Origin: Peptoniphilus vaginalis
GTDB lineage: Bacteria > Bacillota > Clostridia > Tissierellales > Peptoniphilaceae
Direction of reading: 5' to 3'
DNA length: 64,000 nucleotides
Assembly (NCBI RefSeq): GCF_900176605.1
Contig: NZ_FXLP01000004.1
Span: forward strand, 496,001 to 560,000
Shown here: in pieces, positions 56,939 to 64,000 of the stretch
How positions within the stretch are numbered: the stretch's first letter is position 1
Layout: each line of letters opens with the position of its first letter
Program-made: the position numbers and the translations under genes
The notes under the pieces: model-generated
The model's input: the letters and a program-made list of their open reading frames with translations, nothing else
What the model was told of the DNA's origin: nothing
Database searches by the model: none

Positions 56939-57028
56939 TATAGAGGAACCCCGGTCATTAATATAAATTAACTAGCGGACAGTATCCTATAGAGAACCCC
57001 GGTCATTAAAAATTTAACTAGCGGACAG
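56939..57028 (-). promoter_or_regulatory. Tandem 42-nt motif in the tnaA leader
   Basis: In the transcript direction two copies (57028-56988 and 56982-56939) read CTGTCCGCTAGTTAA, a variable spacer (ATTT in one, TTTATA in the other), then TTAATGACCGGGGTTC and CTCTATA. TTAA-loop-TTAA and CCG/CGG can pair, making each unit a small hairpin with conserved flanks and variable loop. They lie between a predicted promoter and the tnaA ribosome binding site, so they are transcribed. Looks like a tandem aptamer or protein-binding RNA (or a repeated operator); I know no described family with this sequence. Confidence 0.75.
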
Positions 57029-57059
57029 CACTCCAGATAATATTTATTATCTATGCAAC

Positions 57060-57088
57060 AGTTTACATTATGAAAGAATAATTGTCAA
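57060..57088 (-). promoter_or_regulatory. Predicted promoter of tnaA
   Basis: On the minus strand TTGACA (57088-57083) and TAAACT (57065-57060) with 17-bp spacing, giving a leader of about 145 nt that carries the tandem motif. Confidence 0.65.
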
Positions 57089-57171
57089 CAATAAACTGCA
57101 TAAATACAAGCTTTAACTAATATTAGAAGATAAAGAAAAACATTTGCAAATTAAGAAATTAAAACAAAAAT

Positions 57172-57196
57172 AAGATCTCCAAAAATTGGAGATCTT
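57172..57196 (-). terminator. Terminator of the aldolase gene
   Basis: AAGATCTCC/GGAGATCTT perfect stem with loop AATTTTT, followed on the minus strand by TTATTTTTGTTTT. Confidence 0.85.
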
Positions 57197-57210
57197 AAAA
57201 ATTTTACGCT

Positions 57211-58101
57211 TTATTTTTCAACTGAAGCTGAGTAGTTCTTTTCGATAGAGTCGTCAAGCATCTTTGTAAATTCTTCTGCACTTTGATTTACATTTAGTCC
57301 TTCAGTAAGGGCTCTTGAGTAAGAAGCAATTACGCCCCTGTTCTTTCTAAGTTTTTCGTTGGCTTCATCTCTTGAGTAGCCACCAGATAGGGCAACGATC
57401 CTAACAGTTTGATCAAATTCGTAAAGGTCTTCGTAAAGATTTTCCTTTTCTGGAAGACTTAACTTAAACATTACATAAGTGTCCTTATCTAATTTTTTAA
57501 GTTCTTCCACAAGATATTTTTTAAGGACTTCTTCGATTTGTCCCTTGTCCTTAGCGTGGATATCAACTTCTGGCTCGATAATAGGAACAAATCCTGCTGC
57601 GGAAATTTTCTTTGCGTAGTCAAATTGTTGTTCAACCACTTTTTTAATGGATTCTTCATTGAGTTCTTTTACAAGAGAACGCATCTTAGTTCCAAAAATA
57701 TTTCTTTCCTTTGCATTGGCAAGAAGCTCGTCAATGTGTTTGAAAGGCTTCATAAGTTGAGCACCATCTTTTTCTTCATCAAGTCCCTCGTCAACTTTAA
57801 GGATTGGAACAATGCCCTTTTCTTCCCAAAGGTAGTCGCCAGTGAACTTGCCGTCGATTTTAGAGTTCATAGTAACCTTAAATAGGATTGCAGCTAAAAT
57901 TCTATCAGATGTAAAGGCCTTATCCTTTATAATTCTCTTTCTCATTTCGTGAACTTGTTCAAACATTTCTTCTTCGTTTGAATAAGCATCTTCAGTCACA
58001 CCATAATTTAATAGGGCCTTTGGTGTTGATCCACCAGATTGGTCAAGAGCAGCAATGAAGCCCTTGCCATTTTTCATTCTTTCAAATTGTTCTTTGTTCA
58101 T
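57211..58101 (-). CDS. fda: Fructose-bisphosphate aldolase, class I (small bacterial type)
   Basis: 296 residues: [40 protein letters not shown] and [17 protein letters not shown], signatures of the Staphylococcus-type class I aldolase (Schiff-base, metal-free). Cleaves fructose 1,6-bisphosphate to DHAP and glyceraldehyde 3-phosphate. ATG 58101 follows GGAGGTAAAA; the upstream in-frame ATG at 58113 lacks a site. Monocistronic. Confidence 0.94.
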   Translation of the reverse strand: MNKEQFERMKNGKGFIAALDQSGGSTPKALLNYGVTEDAYSNEEEMFEQVHEMRKRIIKDKAFTSDRILAAILFKVTMNSKIDGKFTGDYLWEEKGIVPILKVDEGLDEEKDGAQLMKPFKHIDELLANAKERNIFGTKMRSLVKELNEESIKKVVEQQFDYAKKISAAGFVPIIEPEVDIHAKDKGQIEEVLKKYLVEELKKLDKDTYVMFKLSLPEKENLYEDLYEFDQTVRIVALSGGYSRDEANEKLRKNRGVIASYSRALTEGLNVNQSAEEFTKMLDDSIEKNYSASVEK

Positions 58102-58138
58102 TTTTACCTCCAAAAGTCTAGACTTCTAATTACTTCTA

Positions 58139-58167
58139 ATTATATAATAAGTAGACATAGTTGACAA
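58139..58167 (-). promoter_or_regulatory. Promoter of the aldolase gene
   Basis: Minus-strand TTGTCA and TATAAT with 17-bp spacing. The same TATAATA tract on the plus strand (58143) can serve as -10 for the divergent RNase H gene, so the two promoters overlap. Confidence 0.6.
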
Positions 58168-58189
58168 ATCACAAAATTTTGAGGTGAAC

Positions 58190-58768
58190 ATGAAGTATTA
58201 CGCAGTTAGAATAGGAAGAAATCCTGGCATCTATCACACCTGGGATGAGTGCAAGCGAGAAATCATGGGCTTTAAGGGAGCAAGTTTCAAAAAGTTTTCC
58301 ACTCGTGAAGATGCTGAGGCCTTTATAAATGAAATAGAAGAAAAGAAGAAGGAGTCAGCAGAAAAGGACGAGCTTGTAGTTTACGTCGATGGATCCTATA
58401 GGGACAGCGACAAGTCTCACTCCTATGGTGTCTATATGTTTAATGATGAAGAAGAATACACTTACTCAAAGAGATTTTTCAAGGACTCAGATATGAGAAA
58501 TGTGTCGGGAGAAATCAAGGGAGCCATGCGTGCCATGGAAGAAGCAACAAAGCTTGGCAAGAAAAAAATCTACCTTCACTACGACTACGAAGGCATAAGG
58601 TCATGGGCACTTGGTTTTTGGAAGACGAATAAAGAAGGAACAATATATTACAAGGACTTTTATGATTCCATAAGGGACAAGTTGGAAGTAAAATTTATAA
58701 AAGTTGAGGCCCACACTGGGGTCAAGTACAATGAGTTAGTTGATAAACTTGCAAAGGAGGCAAAATGA
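58190..58768 (+). CDS. rnhA: Ribonuclease H with N-terminal viroplasmin/RNA-binding domain
   Basis: 192 residues. N-terminal caulimovirus viroplasmin-like domain (YYAVRIGRNPGIYHTWDECK, GASFKKFSTREDAEAFI) binds RNA/DNA hybrids; RNase HI domain follows with catalytic acidic residues in VVYVDGSYRDSDKSHSYGVY, GEIKGAMRAMEEA and VEAHTGVKYNELVDKLAK. Degrades RNA in hybrids (R-loops, primers). ATG 58190 preceded by GAGGTG. Overlaps the next gene by 4 bp (ATGA). Confidence 0.92.
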   Translation: MKYYAVRIGRNPGIYHTWDECKREIMGFKGASFKKFSTREDAEAFINEIEEKKKESAEKDELVVYVDGSYRDSDKSHSYGVYMFNDEEEYTYSKRFFKDSDMRNVSGEIKGAMRAMEEATKLGKKKIYLHYDYEGIRSWALGFWKTNKEGTIYYKDFYDSIRDKLEVKFIKVEAHTGVKYNELVDKLAKEAK

Positions 58769-59184
58769 GAAAGTCTTGGGATGAATATTTTATGGAGATA
58801 ACACAAATGGTTGCAACAAGGTCCACTTGCGACAGAGCCTTCGTAGGCTGCGTCCTTGTGAACTCGGACAACAGGATAATTTCAACAGGCTACAATGGAT
58901 CAGTGACAGGCAACCCCCACTGTGACGAAATTGGACATACAATGCGTGATGGCCATTGCATAGCCACAATCCACGCAGAGATGAATGCCCTCCTATACTG
59001 TGCCAAGGAAGGAATATCAGTTAGGGGAGCCAAGGCCTATGTAACACACTTCCCTTGCCTTAACTGCACAAAGGCCCTTATCCAAGCAGGCATAGGAGAA
59101 ATAATTTATCACGAAGCCTATAGGGTGGATGACTACGCTATGGAACTTTTGAAAAAGAACAAGATTATCTTAAAACAAATTTAA
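58765..59184 (+). CDS. comEB: Deoxycytidylate (dCMP) deaminase
   Basis: 139 residues. Zinc and catalytic motifs HAEMNALLYCAKEG and PCLNCTKALIQAG, plus CDRAFVGCVLVNSDNRIIST (quoted to length) and GNPHCDEIGHTMRDGHC typical of the dCMP deaminase/ComEB family. Makes dUMP for thymidylate synthesis. Translationally coupled to rnhA. Confidence 0.93.
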   Translation: MRKSWDEYFMEITQMVATRSTCDRAFVGCVLVNSDNRIISTGYNGSVTGNPHCDEIGHTMRDGHCIATIHAEMNALLYCAKEGISVRGAKAYVTHFPCLNCTKALIQAGIGEIIYHEAYRVDDYAMELLKKNKIILKQI

Positions 59185-59205
59185 AAATTACAAAGACAAA
59201 GAGAG

Positions 59206-59230
59206 ACCTGGGATTAATTCCTAGGTTTTT
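59206..59230 (+). terminator. Terminator after the dCMP deaminase gene
   Basis: ACCTGGGA-ttaat-TCCTAGGT followed by TTTTT. Confidence 0.82.
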
Positions 59231-59319
59231 TAATTAAAGTTTTTTTATCAACAAGCTGGGTAATAAATATTCAATAAGAAATTATTTTTAATTATTAAAT
59301 TACATATGAAGGAGGAAAA

Positions 59320-59739
59320 ATGAAAAAATTTGCTAATGAATTTAGAGAATTTATTGCACAAGGAAATGTTATGGATATGGCTGTAGGCGTTATCATAGGT
59401 GGAGCCTTTGGTAAAATCGTTGCAAGCCTTGTTGAAAATATTTTAATGCCCCTAATAGGTATCTTACTTGGTGGAGTTAGTTTTGAAAATCTTGCTCTTA
59501 CAGTGGGAACTGCTGAGGTCAAGTATGGAATATTCCTACAATCAGTTTTTGATTTCTTGATTATAGCTTTTGTTATCTTTATTATGATAAAACAAATTGC
59601 AAAAGTTACTGACAAGTTCAAGAGGGAAGAAGAAGCTCCAGCTCCAACCGAAAAGGTGTGCCCTTTCTGTAAGTCTAAGATTGATATTAATGCAACAAGA
59701 TGTCCACAATGTACATCTGAATTAGGAAGTGTGAAATGA
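59320..59739 (+). CDS. mscL: Large-conductance mechanosensitive channel with C-terminal zinc ribbon
   Basis: 139 residues. MscL core: [39 protein letters not shown] and the second helix [20 protein letters not shown]. The C-terminus carries an added zinc ribbon ([19 protein letters not shown], two CxxC pairs) in the cytoplasm. Releases solutes on hypo-osmotic shock; the ribbon could steady the pentamer bundle or sense metal/redox. Start after GGAGG; ends overlapping the next gene by 4 bp. Confidence 0.94.
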   Translation: MKKFANEFREFIAQGNVMDMAVGVIIGGAFGKIVASLVENILMPLIGILLGGVSFENLALTVGTAEVKYGIFLQSVFDFLIIAFVIFIMIKQIAKVTDKFKREEEAPAPTEKVCPFCKSKIDINATRCPQCTSELGSVK

Positions 59740-60767
59740 AAAAGTGGGCATTAGTTCTTGAAGGCGGAGGAGCCAAGGGTGCCTACCAAGTAGGTGCCTA
59801 CTTCGCCCTTATGGAAATGGGATTTGATTTTTCGAAAATTGTTGGGACTTCTATAGGTGCTTTTAATGGAGCCATGTTTGCCCAAGGAGATGCCTATGAA
59901 TGTTTTAAGGCTTGGAAGAGCCTAGACTTTTCTGCCTTTGAAACTGAGTTACAAGAAATAGAAAAGGACGATAATTTATTTTCAAAAATTGTAGATAAGC
60001 TTCGTGAACACGACATAAAAGTTCCTGAACTTACTAGATCACCCTATCCTCTCTACAAGTTAGTGGACAAGTTCATCAATGAAGATAAGCTTAGAAGGTC
60101 TGATATTGATTTTGGTATGTGTACAGTGAATGTATCTGACCTCAAAGTTGAGAGATTATTTAAGAAGGATATTAAAGAGGGTCTATTAAAGGACTATATT
60201 ATTGCCTCTTGTTATCTTCCCTTTTTTAAATTACAACGTCTTCACGGCAAGTATTTTATTGATGGTGGCTTTGCATCACCAGCTCCCATGGAGATGATAG
60301 ATGAAGACACAGATATTGTCCTAGTAAGACTTTCAAGGCTACCCCTCAAAAACATCGAAAGGGCAAGTTATATAATTAAAGCAAATAAAAATCTTGGGTC
60401 ATCCCTTGGCTTTGACAAGGAAAAGGCTGACGACCTAATAAAACTTGGTTACTTCGATGCCTGTAAGGCTGTTAAGGGTCTCAGGGGAGAAGACTATTAT
60501 ATTATGCCTCTTGACGAAGGAGAAAGCCTAAAGTATATTTATAGGCTCCTAAAGGACAAGGTCAAGGAAAGTGAAAACAAGATTGCAAGGATAATCTTTG
60601 AAGACTATGTTCCAAGGCTTGCAGAAGAACTAGAGATGCCAGAAAGCTTTAGGTATGATGACCTCTTATATATGCTCCTAGAAAGAGAAGGCAACAAAAG
60701 ACAGATTGACAGGTTTAGAATTTACACAGTAGAAGAATTTATGAGGGAGATAGAAAATGCCAACTGA
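59736..60767 (+). CDS. Patatin-like phospholipase
   Basis: 343 residues. Patatin signatures: oxyanion hole [11 protein letters not shown], nucleophile serine in [12 protein letters not shown], and catalytic aspartate in [17 protein letters not shown]-terminal helical region (about 200-343) is of unknown role. No signal peptide, so it should act in the cytoplasm on membrane lipids. ATGA overlap with mscL and 11-bp overlap with the following gene make an operon of membrane-stress-related look. Confidence 0.9.
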   Translation: MKKWALVLEGGGAKGAYQVGAYFALMEMGFDFSKIVGTSIGAFNGAMFAQGDAYECFKAWKSLDFSAFETELQEIEKDDNLFSKIVDKLREHDIKVPELTRSPYPLYKLVDKFINEDKLRRSDIDFGMCTVNVSDLKVERLFKKDIKEGLLKDYIIASCYLPFFKLQRLHGKYFIDGGFASPAPMEMIDEDTDIVLVRLSRLPLKNIERASYIIKANKNLGSSLGFDKEKADDLIKLGYFDACKAVKGLRGEDYYIMPLDEGESLKYIYRLLKDKVKESENKIARIIFEDYVPRLAEELEMPESFRYDDLLYMLLEREGNKRQIDRFRIYTVEEFMREIENAN

Positions 60768-61386
60768 CCAAGACTTAAATTTAGAAAAAATTAAAGCCAA
60801 GGTCCAAGAAATAAAACCCATGCCCATTGACGTGAAAAATAGGTTTTCCGTCATGATTCCTCTTATAAAAAGAAATGGGGAAATTCATCTTCTCTTTGAG
60901 GAGAGGGCCTTTACTCTAAGAAACCAACCTGGAGAAATATCCTTCCCAGGAGGCAGGATTGAAGAGGGAGAAAGTCCAAGGGATGCAGCTCTTAGGGAGA
61001 CTTCAGAAGAGCTTTTAATTTCAGAAGGTGAGATTGAAATTTATTCTGAGGGTGACTTTGTAGTAAATCCCTATGCAGCAATTATTCACAGTTTCATTGG
61101 AGAAATAAAAAGAGACTTTGACAAAATATCTCCATCAAGAGATGAGGTGGAGAAGGTTTTTACAATTCCACTTTCTTATTTTTTAGAGACCAAACCAAGA
61201 TCCTACAAGATTGACTTAAAGGTTGAGAGGAACAAGGACTTTCCCTATCACTTGATTCTCAATGGTATCAACTACAAGTTCAGAAGGGGTAGAGAAGAAG
61301 TCCTCTTTTATGAATATGATGGAAAAATTATTTGGGGCTTCACTGCCAAGATGGCTAGACGTTTTGTAGAAAAGCTAATGTCATAA
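60757..61386 (+). CDS. CoA pyrophosphatase (Nudix hydrolase)
   Basis: 209 residues. Nudix box GGRIEEGESPRDAALRETSE with following EL, preceded by LRNQPGEISFP; the combination LLFEERAFTLRNQPGEISFP (UPF0035 motif) identifies the CoA/NADH-type pyrophosphatase subfamily. Would hydrolyse CoA or its derivatives to 4'-phosphopantetheine compounds and 3',5'-ADP. Starts inside the end of the patatin gene. Confidence 0.9.
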   Translation: MPTDQDLNLEKIKAKVQEIKPMPIDVKNRFSVMIPLIKRNGEIHLLFEERAFTLRNQPGEISFPGGRIEEGESPRDAALRETSEELLISEGEIEIYSEGDFVVNPYAAIIHSFIGEIKRDFDKISPSRDEVEKVFTIPLSYFLETKPRSYKIDLKVERNKDFPYHLILNGINYKFRRGREEVLFYEYDGKIIWGFTAKMARRFVEKLMS

Positions 61387-61406
61387 TTTAAAAAATCAAA
61401 AAGATG

Positions 61407-61459
61407 AAAAGCTTAGAAAATTATTTTGATTTTAATTTTTTAAGCTTTTTATTTTTTTA
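61407..61459 (+). terminator. Terminator of the mscL-patatin-nudix operon
   Basis: AAAAGCTTAGAAAATTA / TTAATTTTTTAAGCTTTT long AT stem followed by TATTTTTTT. The stretch from here to 61724 is AT-rich with no gene. Confidence 0.75.
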
Positions 61460-61724
61460 GAGTAAAACAAGCCTCTAATAAGAAATAAGACTTAGAAAAC
61501 TTTAAAGTTCACTTACTGAAATGAGCCTTTTATCAAAAAATTAATAAAATAAGGAAAATATTATAAGATTTTGTAACATAAACGTAATACTTTATAAAGA
61601 ATACCTAATTTTCCAGCTTTGAGAGAGGTTTTATTTTTATTTTAAAATAGATTTAATTGACACAAGTTTTAAAATGGCTCAACTAAGCCGTGTGTAGAGA
61701 GATTTACAAAAAAGTTACAAAAAA

Positions 61725-61753
61725 TTGACAAATCTTACTTTTTTTAATATACT
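61725..61753 (+). promoter_or_regulatory. Promoter of the G5/3D-domain protein
   Basis: TTGACA and TATACT with 17-bp spacing, about 77 bp before the start codon. Several GTTACAAA repeats flank it (61713, 61769, 61783). Confidence 0.8.
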
Positions 61754-61829
61754 CTTAAAAGATTAGAAAAAGTTACAAAGTAGTAACAAAATTTACAAGT
61801 TTGTAACTGAATTTATGGAGGGAATATTT

Positions 61830-62816
61830 TTGAATAAACAGAACATTTTTAGAAATGCGAAATTTATGCTGATTGTCCTAGCTCTTGTGTCAATCCTTAC
61901 AATGGGTTTTAGCACAGCTCTAGGTAAAAACGTTGAATTAAATATTAATGGAAAAACTAAGACAGTATTTACATATGAAAAAACAGTAGGAGACTTCTTG
62001 GAAAAAGAAGGCATTGTTCTTAAGAACAAGGACCTTGTAAGCCCAGGTCTTGATGAAGAGATTACTAAGGACACAAAGATCCTTATTACTTCACCAAAGT
62101 CTTATCACATAAAAGATGGAAACAAGACACTAATAGCTGAAGCAAATGGATACACAGTTGCTGATGTACTTGAAAATCTTGACATAAAACTAAACAAGCT
62201 TGACAGAGTTTCCCTTCCTCTTGATGAAATTGCTAAGCAAGGAATGGAAATCAAAATTGATAGAGTTGTTGAAGAAAATTTAGTTAACAAAGTTGAAATT
62301 CCTTTTGAAACAGAAACTCGTGAAAATAATGAAATGTTTAAGGATGAAAAGAAAGTTATCACTAAGGGACAAGTTGGAGAAAAGGTAGAAAACCTAAAGA
62401 ACACTTATGTAAATGGAAATTTAGAAGCTACTGAAGTCCTAAAGAGTGAAATTACTAAAGAGCCTGTAAAGGAAGTTGTAGAAGTTGGAACTAAACAAGG
62501 ATCTGCTGCTCCTAATGGAAAGTCAGCTAAGAGAGTAATTATTATGCAAGCTACTGCTTATGACCCTTCTGCAGGTTCAAGGACTGCTATGGGAACAAGG
62601 GCAAGAGTTGGTGCAGTTGCTGTTGACCCTAGGGTTATCCCACTAGGTTCAAAGCTTTACATTGAGAGTATGGATGGCTTTGCATCTTATGGCTATGCTA
62701 CAGCAGAAGATACTGGTGGAGCAATTAAGGGAAATAGAATCGACTTATTCTACAGCACAAGTTCCCAAGCTAGAAATTTTGGAAGAAGAAACGTAAAAGT
62801 TTATGTACTTGATTAA
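61830..62816 (+). CDS. Secreted cell-wall protein with DUF348, G5 and 3D domains (YabE-like)
   Basis: 328 residues from a TTG start at 61830, 7 bp after GGAGGG; the in-frame ATG 61815 overlaps that site. N-terminal membrane/signal segment (FMLIVLALVSILTMGFSTAL), DUF348 modules (VELNINGKTKTVFTYEKTVG; TLIAEANGYTVADVLENLDI), a G5 domain (about 145-220), then a C-terminal 3D domain with the aspartates of MQATAYDPSAGS, AVAVDPRVIPLGSKLYIE and GNRIDLFYSTSSQA. Related to YabE/resuscitation-promoting-type wall lytic enzymes that cut glycan strands. Monocistronic. Confidence 0.9.
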   Translation: MNKQNIFRNAKFMLIVLALVSILTMGFSTALGKNVELNINGKTKTVFTYEKTVGDFLEKEGIVLKNKDLVSPGLDEEITKDTKILITSPKSYHIKDGNKTLIAEANGYTVADVLENLDIKLNKLDRVSLPLDEIAKQGMEIKIDRVVEENLVNKVEIPFETETRENNEMFKDEKKVITKGQVGEKVENLKNTYVNGNLEATEVLKSEITKEPVKEVVEVGTKQGSAAPNGKSAKRVIIMQATAYDPSAGSRTAMGTRARVGAVAVDPRVIPLGSKLYIESMDGFASYGYATAEDTGGAIKGNRIDLFYSTSSQARNFGRRNVKVYVLD

Positions 62817-62819
62817 GAG

Positions 62820-62842
62820 AGTCCTGGTAACAGGACTTTTTT
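62820..62842 (+). terminator. Terminator of the 3D-domain gene
   Basis: AGTCCTG-gtaa-CAGGACT followed by TTTTT. Confidence 0.9.
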
Positions 62843-63075
62843 ATTGCTTATTTTTAAGCTAAGAGAGATAAAGACTTAATAAGTTATAGATTTAGAAAAA
62901 ATTATTTATAAAAAGTTTAAATTATAAAATTCTAAAGGACTTATAAAAAAATTGAAATTAATCACCAATCAAAAATTTATTGCTCCTAAATACGAAGTAA
63001 AAATAATTTATAAATTTGTGATTAGTCATTTAAAAGAACCAATATTTAACTTATAATGTATGTGAGGATGATTTT

Positions 63076-63969
63076 ATGAAGTTAATTGAACATGAACTCG
63101 TCGATAGATATATTTATTATTTGCAAAGATACATCCCCTATGACAAGCAAGAGGCTGCCAAAGAGGATTTTTTAGATATACTGAGAGATAGACTTCCGGA
63201 GATTTATACAGAAGAAGACATAAAAAAAGAATTAAATAGGATGGGGAACCCTTACGAGTTTGCAGGAGCCTATAGCGACTCAGGCAACTTCCTCTTAAGT
63301 GGAAAGAATTATGAAATCTTTAAGGCCTTTTTAAAGATACTTTCAATTTCTGCCCTTCTTGGTCTTGTAGCATTTACCTTTAACTACTTTAGACGCTTTC
63401 AAGGGACAAATTTGTTTGACATCTTAAAGAGTCTTGTAGTTAGCATCTTCATATTGAGCCTTTTGCCATCTTGGATTTGCGAAAAGATTAAGACTACAAA
63501 AATCTTAAAGGCCCTTATGGATGAATGGGACATAGAAAACCTCTACGAGTCCAAAAAGTTAAAGCTAGAGGTCTATGAGATAGGTCTACTTATGGTGAAG
63601 TTTTCCATGTACTTTATGCTACAAGTTTACATCTTGACTGCTAGCATAAATATTTCCAAAGCTACTTATTTCTTTGTCATGTTTTTATTTTTTATCAATG
63701 TGCTTTCTGTAAATATTAAATTTTCAGAGAACACAATTTTTTCAAAGACAATGTATGTGGAATATTTTGTTGACATCTTTAGCATCATTAGTTTGATCTT
63801 TTTAACAAGCTATCACATGCCAAGAGTCTTTGGCACAAATATAATAATTCTATGTAATATTGTTAATTTAGTTTTAAATTCTTACACTATTTCCAAGTCT
63901 AAAAATATACTCCTATCGCGAAAAAAGAGAAAGAAAAACAGAAAAAGAAACAAAAAAGACAGAGATTAA
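63076..63969 (+). CDS. HAAS-domain integral membrane protein
   Basis: 297 residues. The N-terminal 75 residues (LVDRYIYYLQRYIPYDKQEA, AKEDFLDILRDRLPEIYTEE, LNRMGNPYEFAGAY) look like a HAAS/DUF1700 signalling domain, often found with PadR regulators. About six membrane segments follow, and the tail is highly basic (SRKKRKKNRKRNKKDRD). No PadR gene is visible in the window. Function unknown; possibly a stress-responsive membrane protein. The stop codon lies within the following terminator. Confidence 0.75.
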   Translation: MKLIEHELVDRYIYYLQRYIPYDKQEAAKEDFLDILRDRLPEIYTEEDIKKELNRMGNPYEFAGAYSDSGNFLLSGKNYEIFKAFLKILSISALLGLVAFTFNYFRRFQGTNLFDILKSLVVSIFILSLLPSWICEKIKTTKILKALMDEWDIENLYESKKLKLEVYEIGLLMVKFSMYFMLQVYILTASINISKATYFFVMFLFFINVLSVNIKFSENTIFSKTMYVEYFVDIFSIISLIFLTSYHMPRVFGTNIIILCNIVNLVLNSYTISKSKNILLSRKKRKKNRKRNKKDRD

Positions 63970-63996
63970 ACTCATTGAGTAATCCCTGTCTTTTTA
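63958..63996 (+). terminator. Terminator of the HAAS-domain gene
   Basis: GACAGAGATTA / TAATCCCTGTC with loop AACTCATTGAG, followed by TTTTT; overlaps the last codons of the gene. Confidence 0.85.
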
Positions 63997-64000
63997 ATTT

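Noticed and set aside
56939-57028. T-box or preQ1-type riboswitch
   Set aside because: T-box leaders need a long specifier stem and the conserved T-box sequence, both absent; the preQ1 loop and A-rich tail pattern is not present.
56909-57060. TnaC-type leader peptide controlling tnaA
   Set aside because: No short ORF with a tryptophan codon and ribosome binding site could be found between the predicted promoter and tnaA.

Overview
The window looks like chromosome from a low-GC, anaerobic, amino-acid-fermenting Gram-positive bacterium. A member of the Tissierellia/Peptoniphilaceae group (Peptoniphilus- or Anaerococcus-like) is the best guess. This is inferred from AT-rich DNA with AGA/AAA/GAA-rich codons, strong GGAGG ribosome binding sites, Firmicutes-type gene orders (S10-spc-alpha ribosomal cluster, groES-groEL with a CIRCE-like site), a zinc-type S14, an SLH-anchored surface protease, and the combination of tryptophanase, EtfAB/acyl-CoA dehydrogenase and lactate oxidation genes. 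No rRNA or tRNA gene was seen, so the species is not resolved.

Layout. 1-1.1 kb: end of an osmoprotectant (glycine betaine/choline type) ABC transporter. 1.1-3.0 kb: a group II intron with its reverse transcriptase, sitting directly behind the transporter terminator. 3.1-8.6 kb: an NhaC-type antiporter and a three-gene MacAB-like export system. 8.8-11.7 kb: isoaspartyl dipeptidase plus a YfcC-family carrier. 12.5-19.0 kb: a 2178-residue secreted subtilase with SLH repeats. 19.5-26.5 kb: a HTH regulator divergent from an operon for a lactate-dehydrogenase-type flavoprotein, acyl-CoA dehydrogenase, EtfB, EtfA and LrgAB. This looks like lactate oxidation coupled to acyl-CoA/butyrate metabolism with a pyruvate/lactate carrier. 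26.5-30.2 kb: an accessory patch of IS1182- and IS30-type elements, nested intergenic repeats and a small membrane ORF altered by a 22-bp triplication. 30.3-32.1 kb: a second EtfBA pair. 32.6-34.7 kb: AhpC-AhpF peroxidase system behind a PerR-like box.

35.2-49.2 kb: the S10-spc-alpha ribosomal protein cluster, from a TTTACA-17-TATAAT promoter and a roughly 200-nt structured leader through rplQ, including secY, adk, infA and rpoA. The map and rpsD genes often found in such clusters are absent. 49.2-50.8 kb: an O6-alkylguanine methyltransferase, then about 1 kb of unusual noncoding structure: two inverted copies of a GC-rich hairpin element flanking a 38-bp near-perfect stem. 50.8-52.7 kb: groES-groEL. 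52.8 kb: a structured repeat with its own terminator, identical over 67 nt to a copy at 28.4 kb. 53.1-58.1 kb: a glyoxalase II-like hydrolase, then a leftward set: an NSS-family (tryptophan-type) transporter, a long tryptophanase with a tandem ~42-nt motif in its leader, and class I aldolase. 58.2-64 kb: RNase H, dCMP deaminase, MscL with zinc ribbon, patatin-like lipase, CoA pyrophosphatase, a G5/3D-domain cell wall protein and a HAAS-domain membrane protein.

The most interesting unexplained features are noncoding: the tandem motif in the tnaA leader, the structured terminator-linked repeat, and the hairpin complex between ogt and groES.
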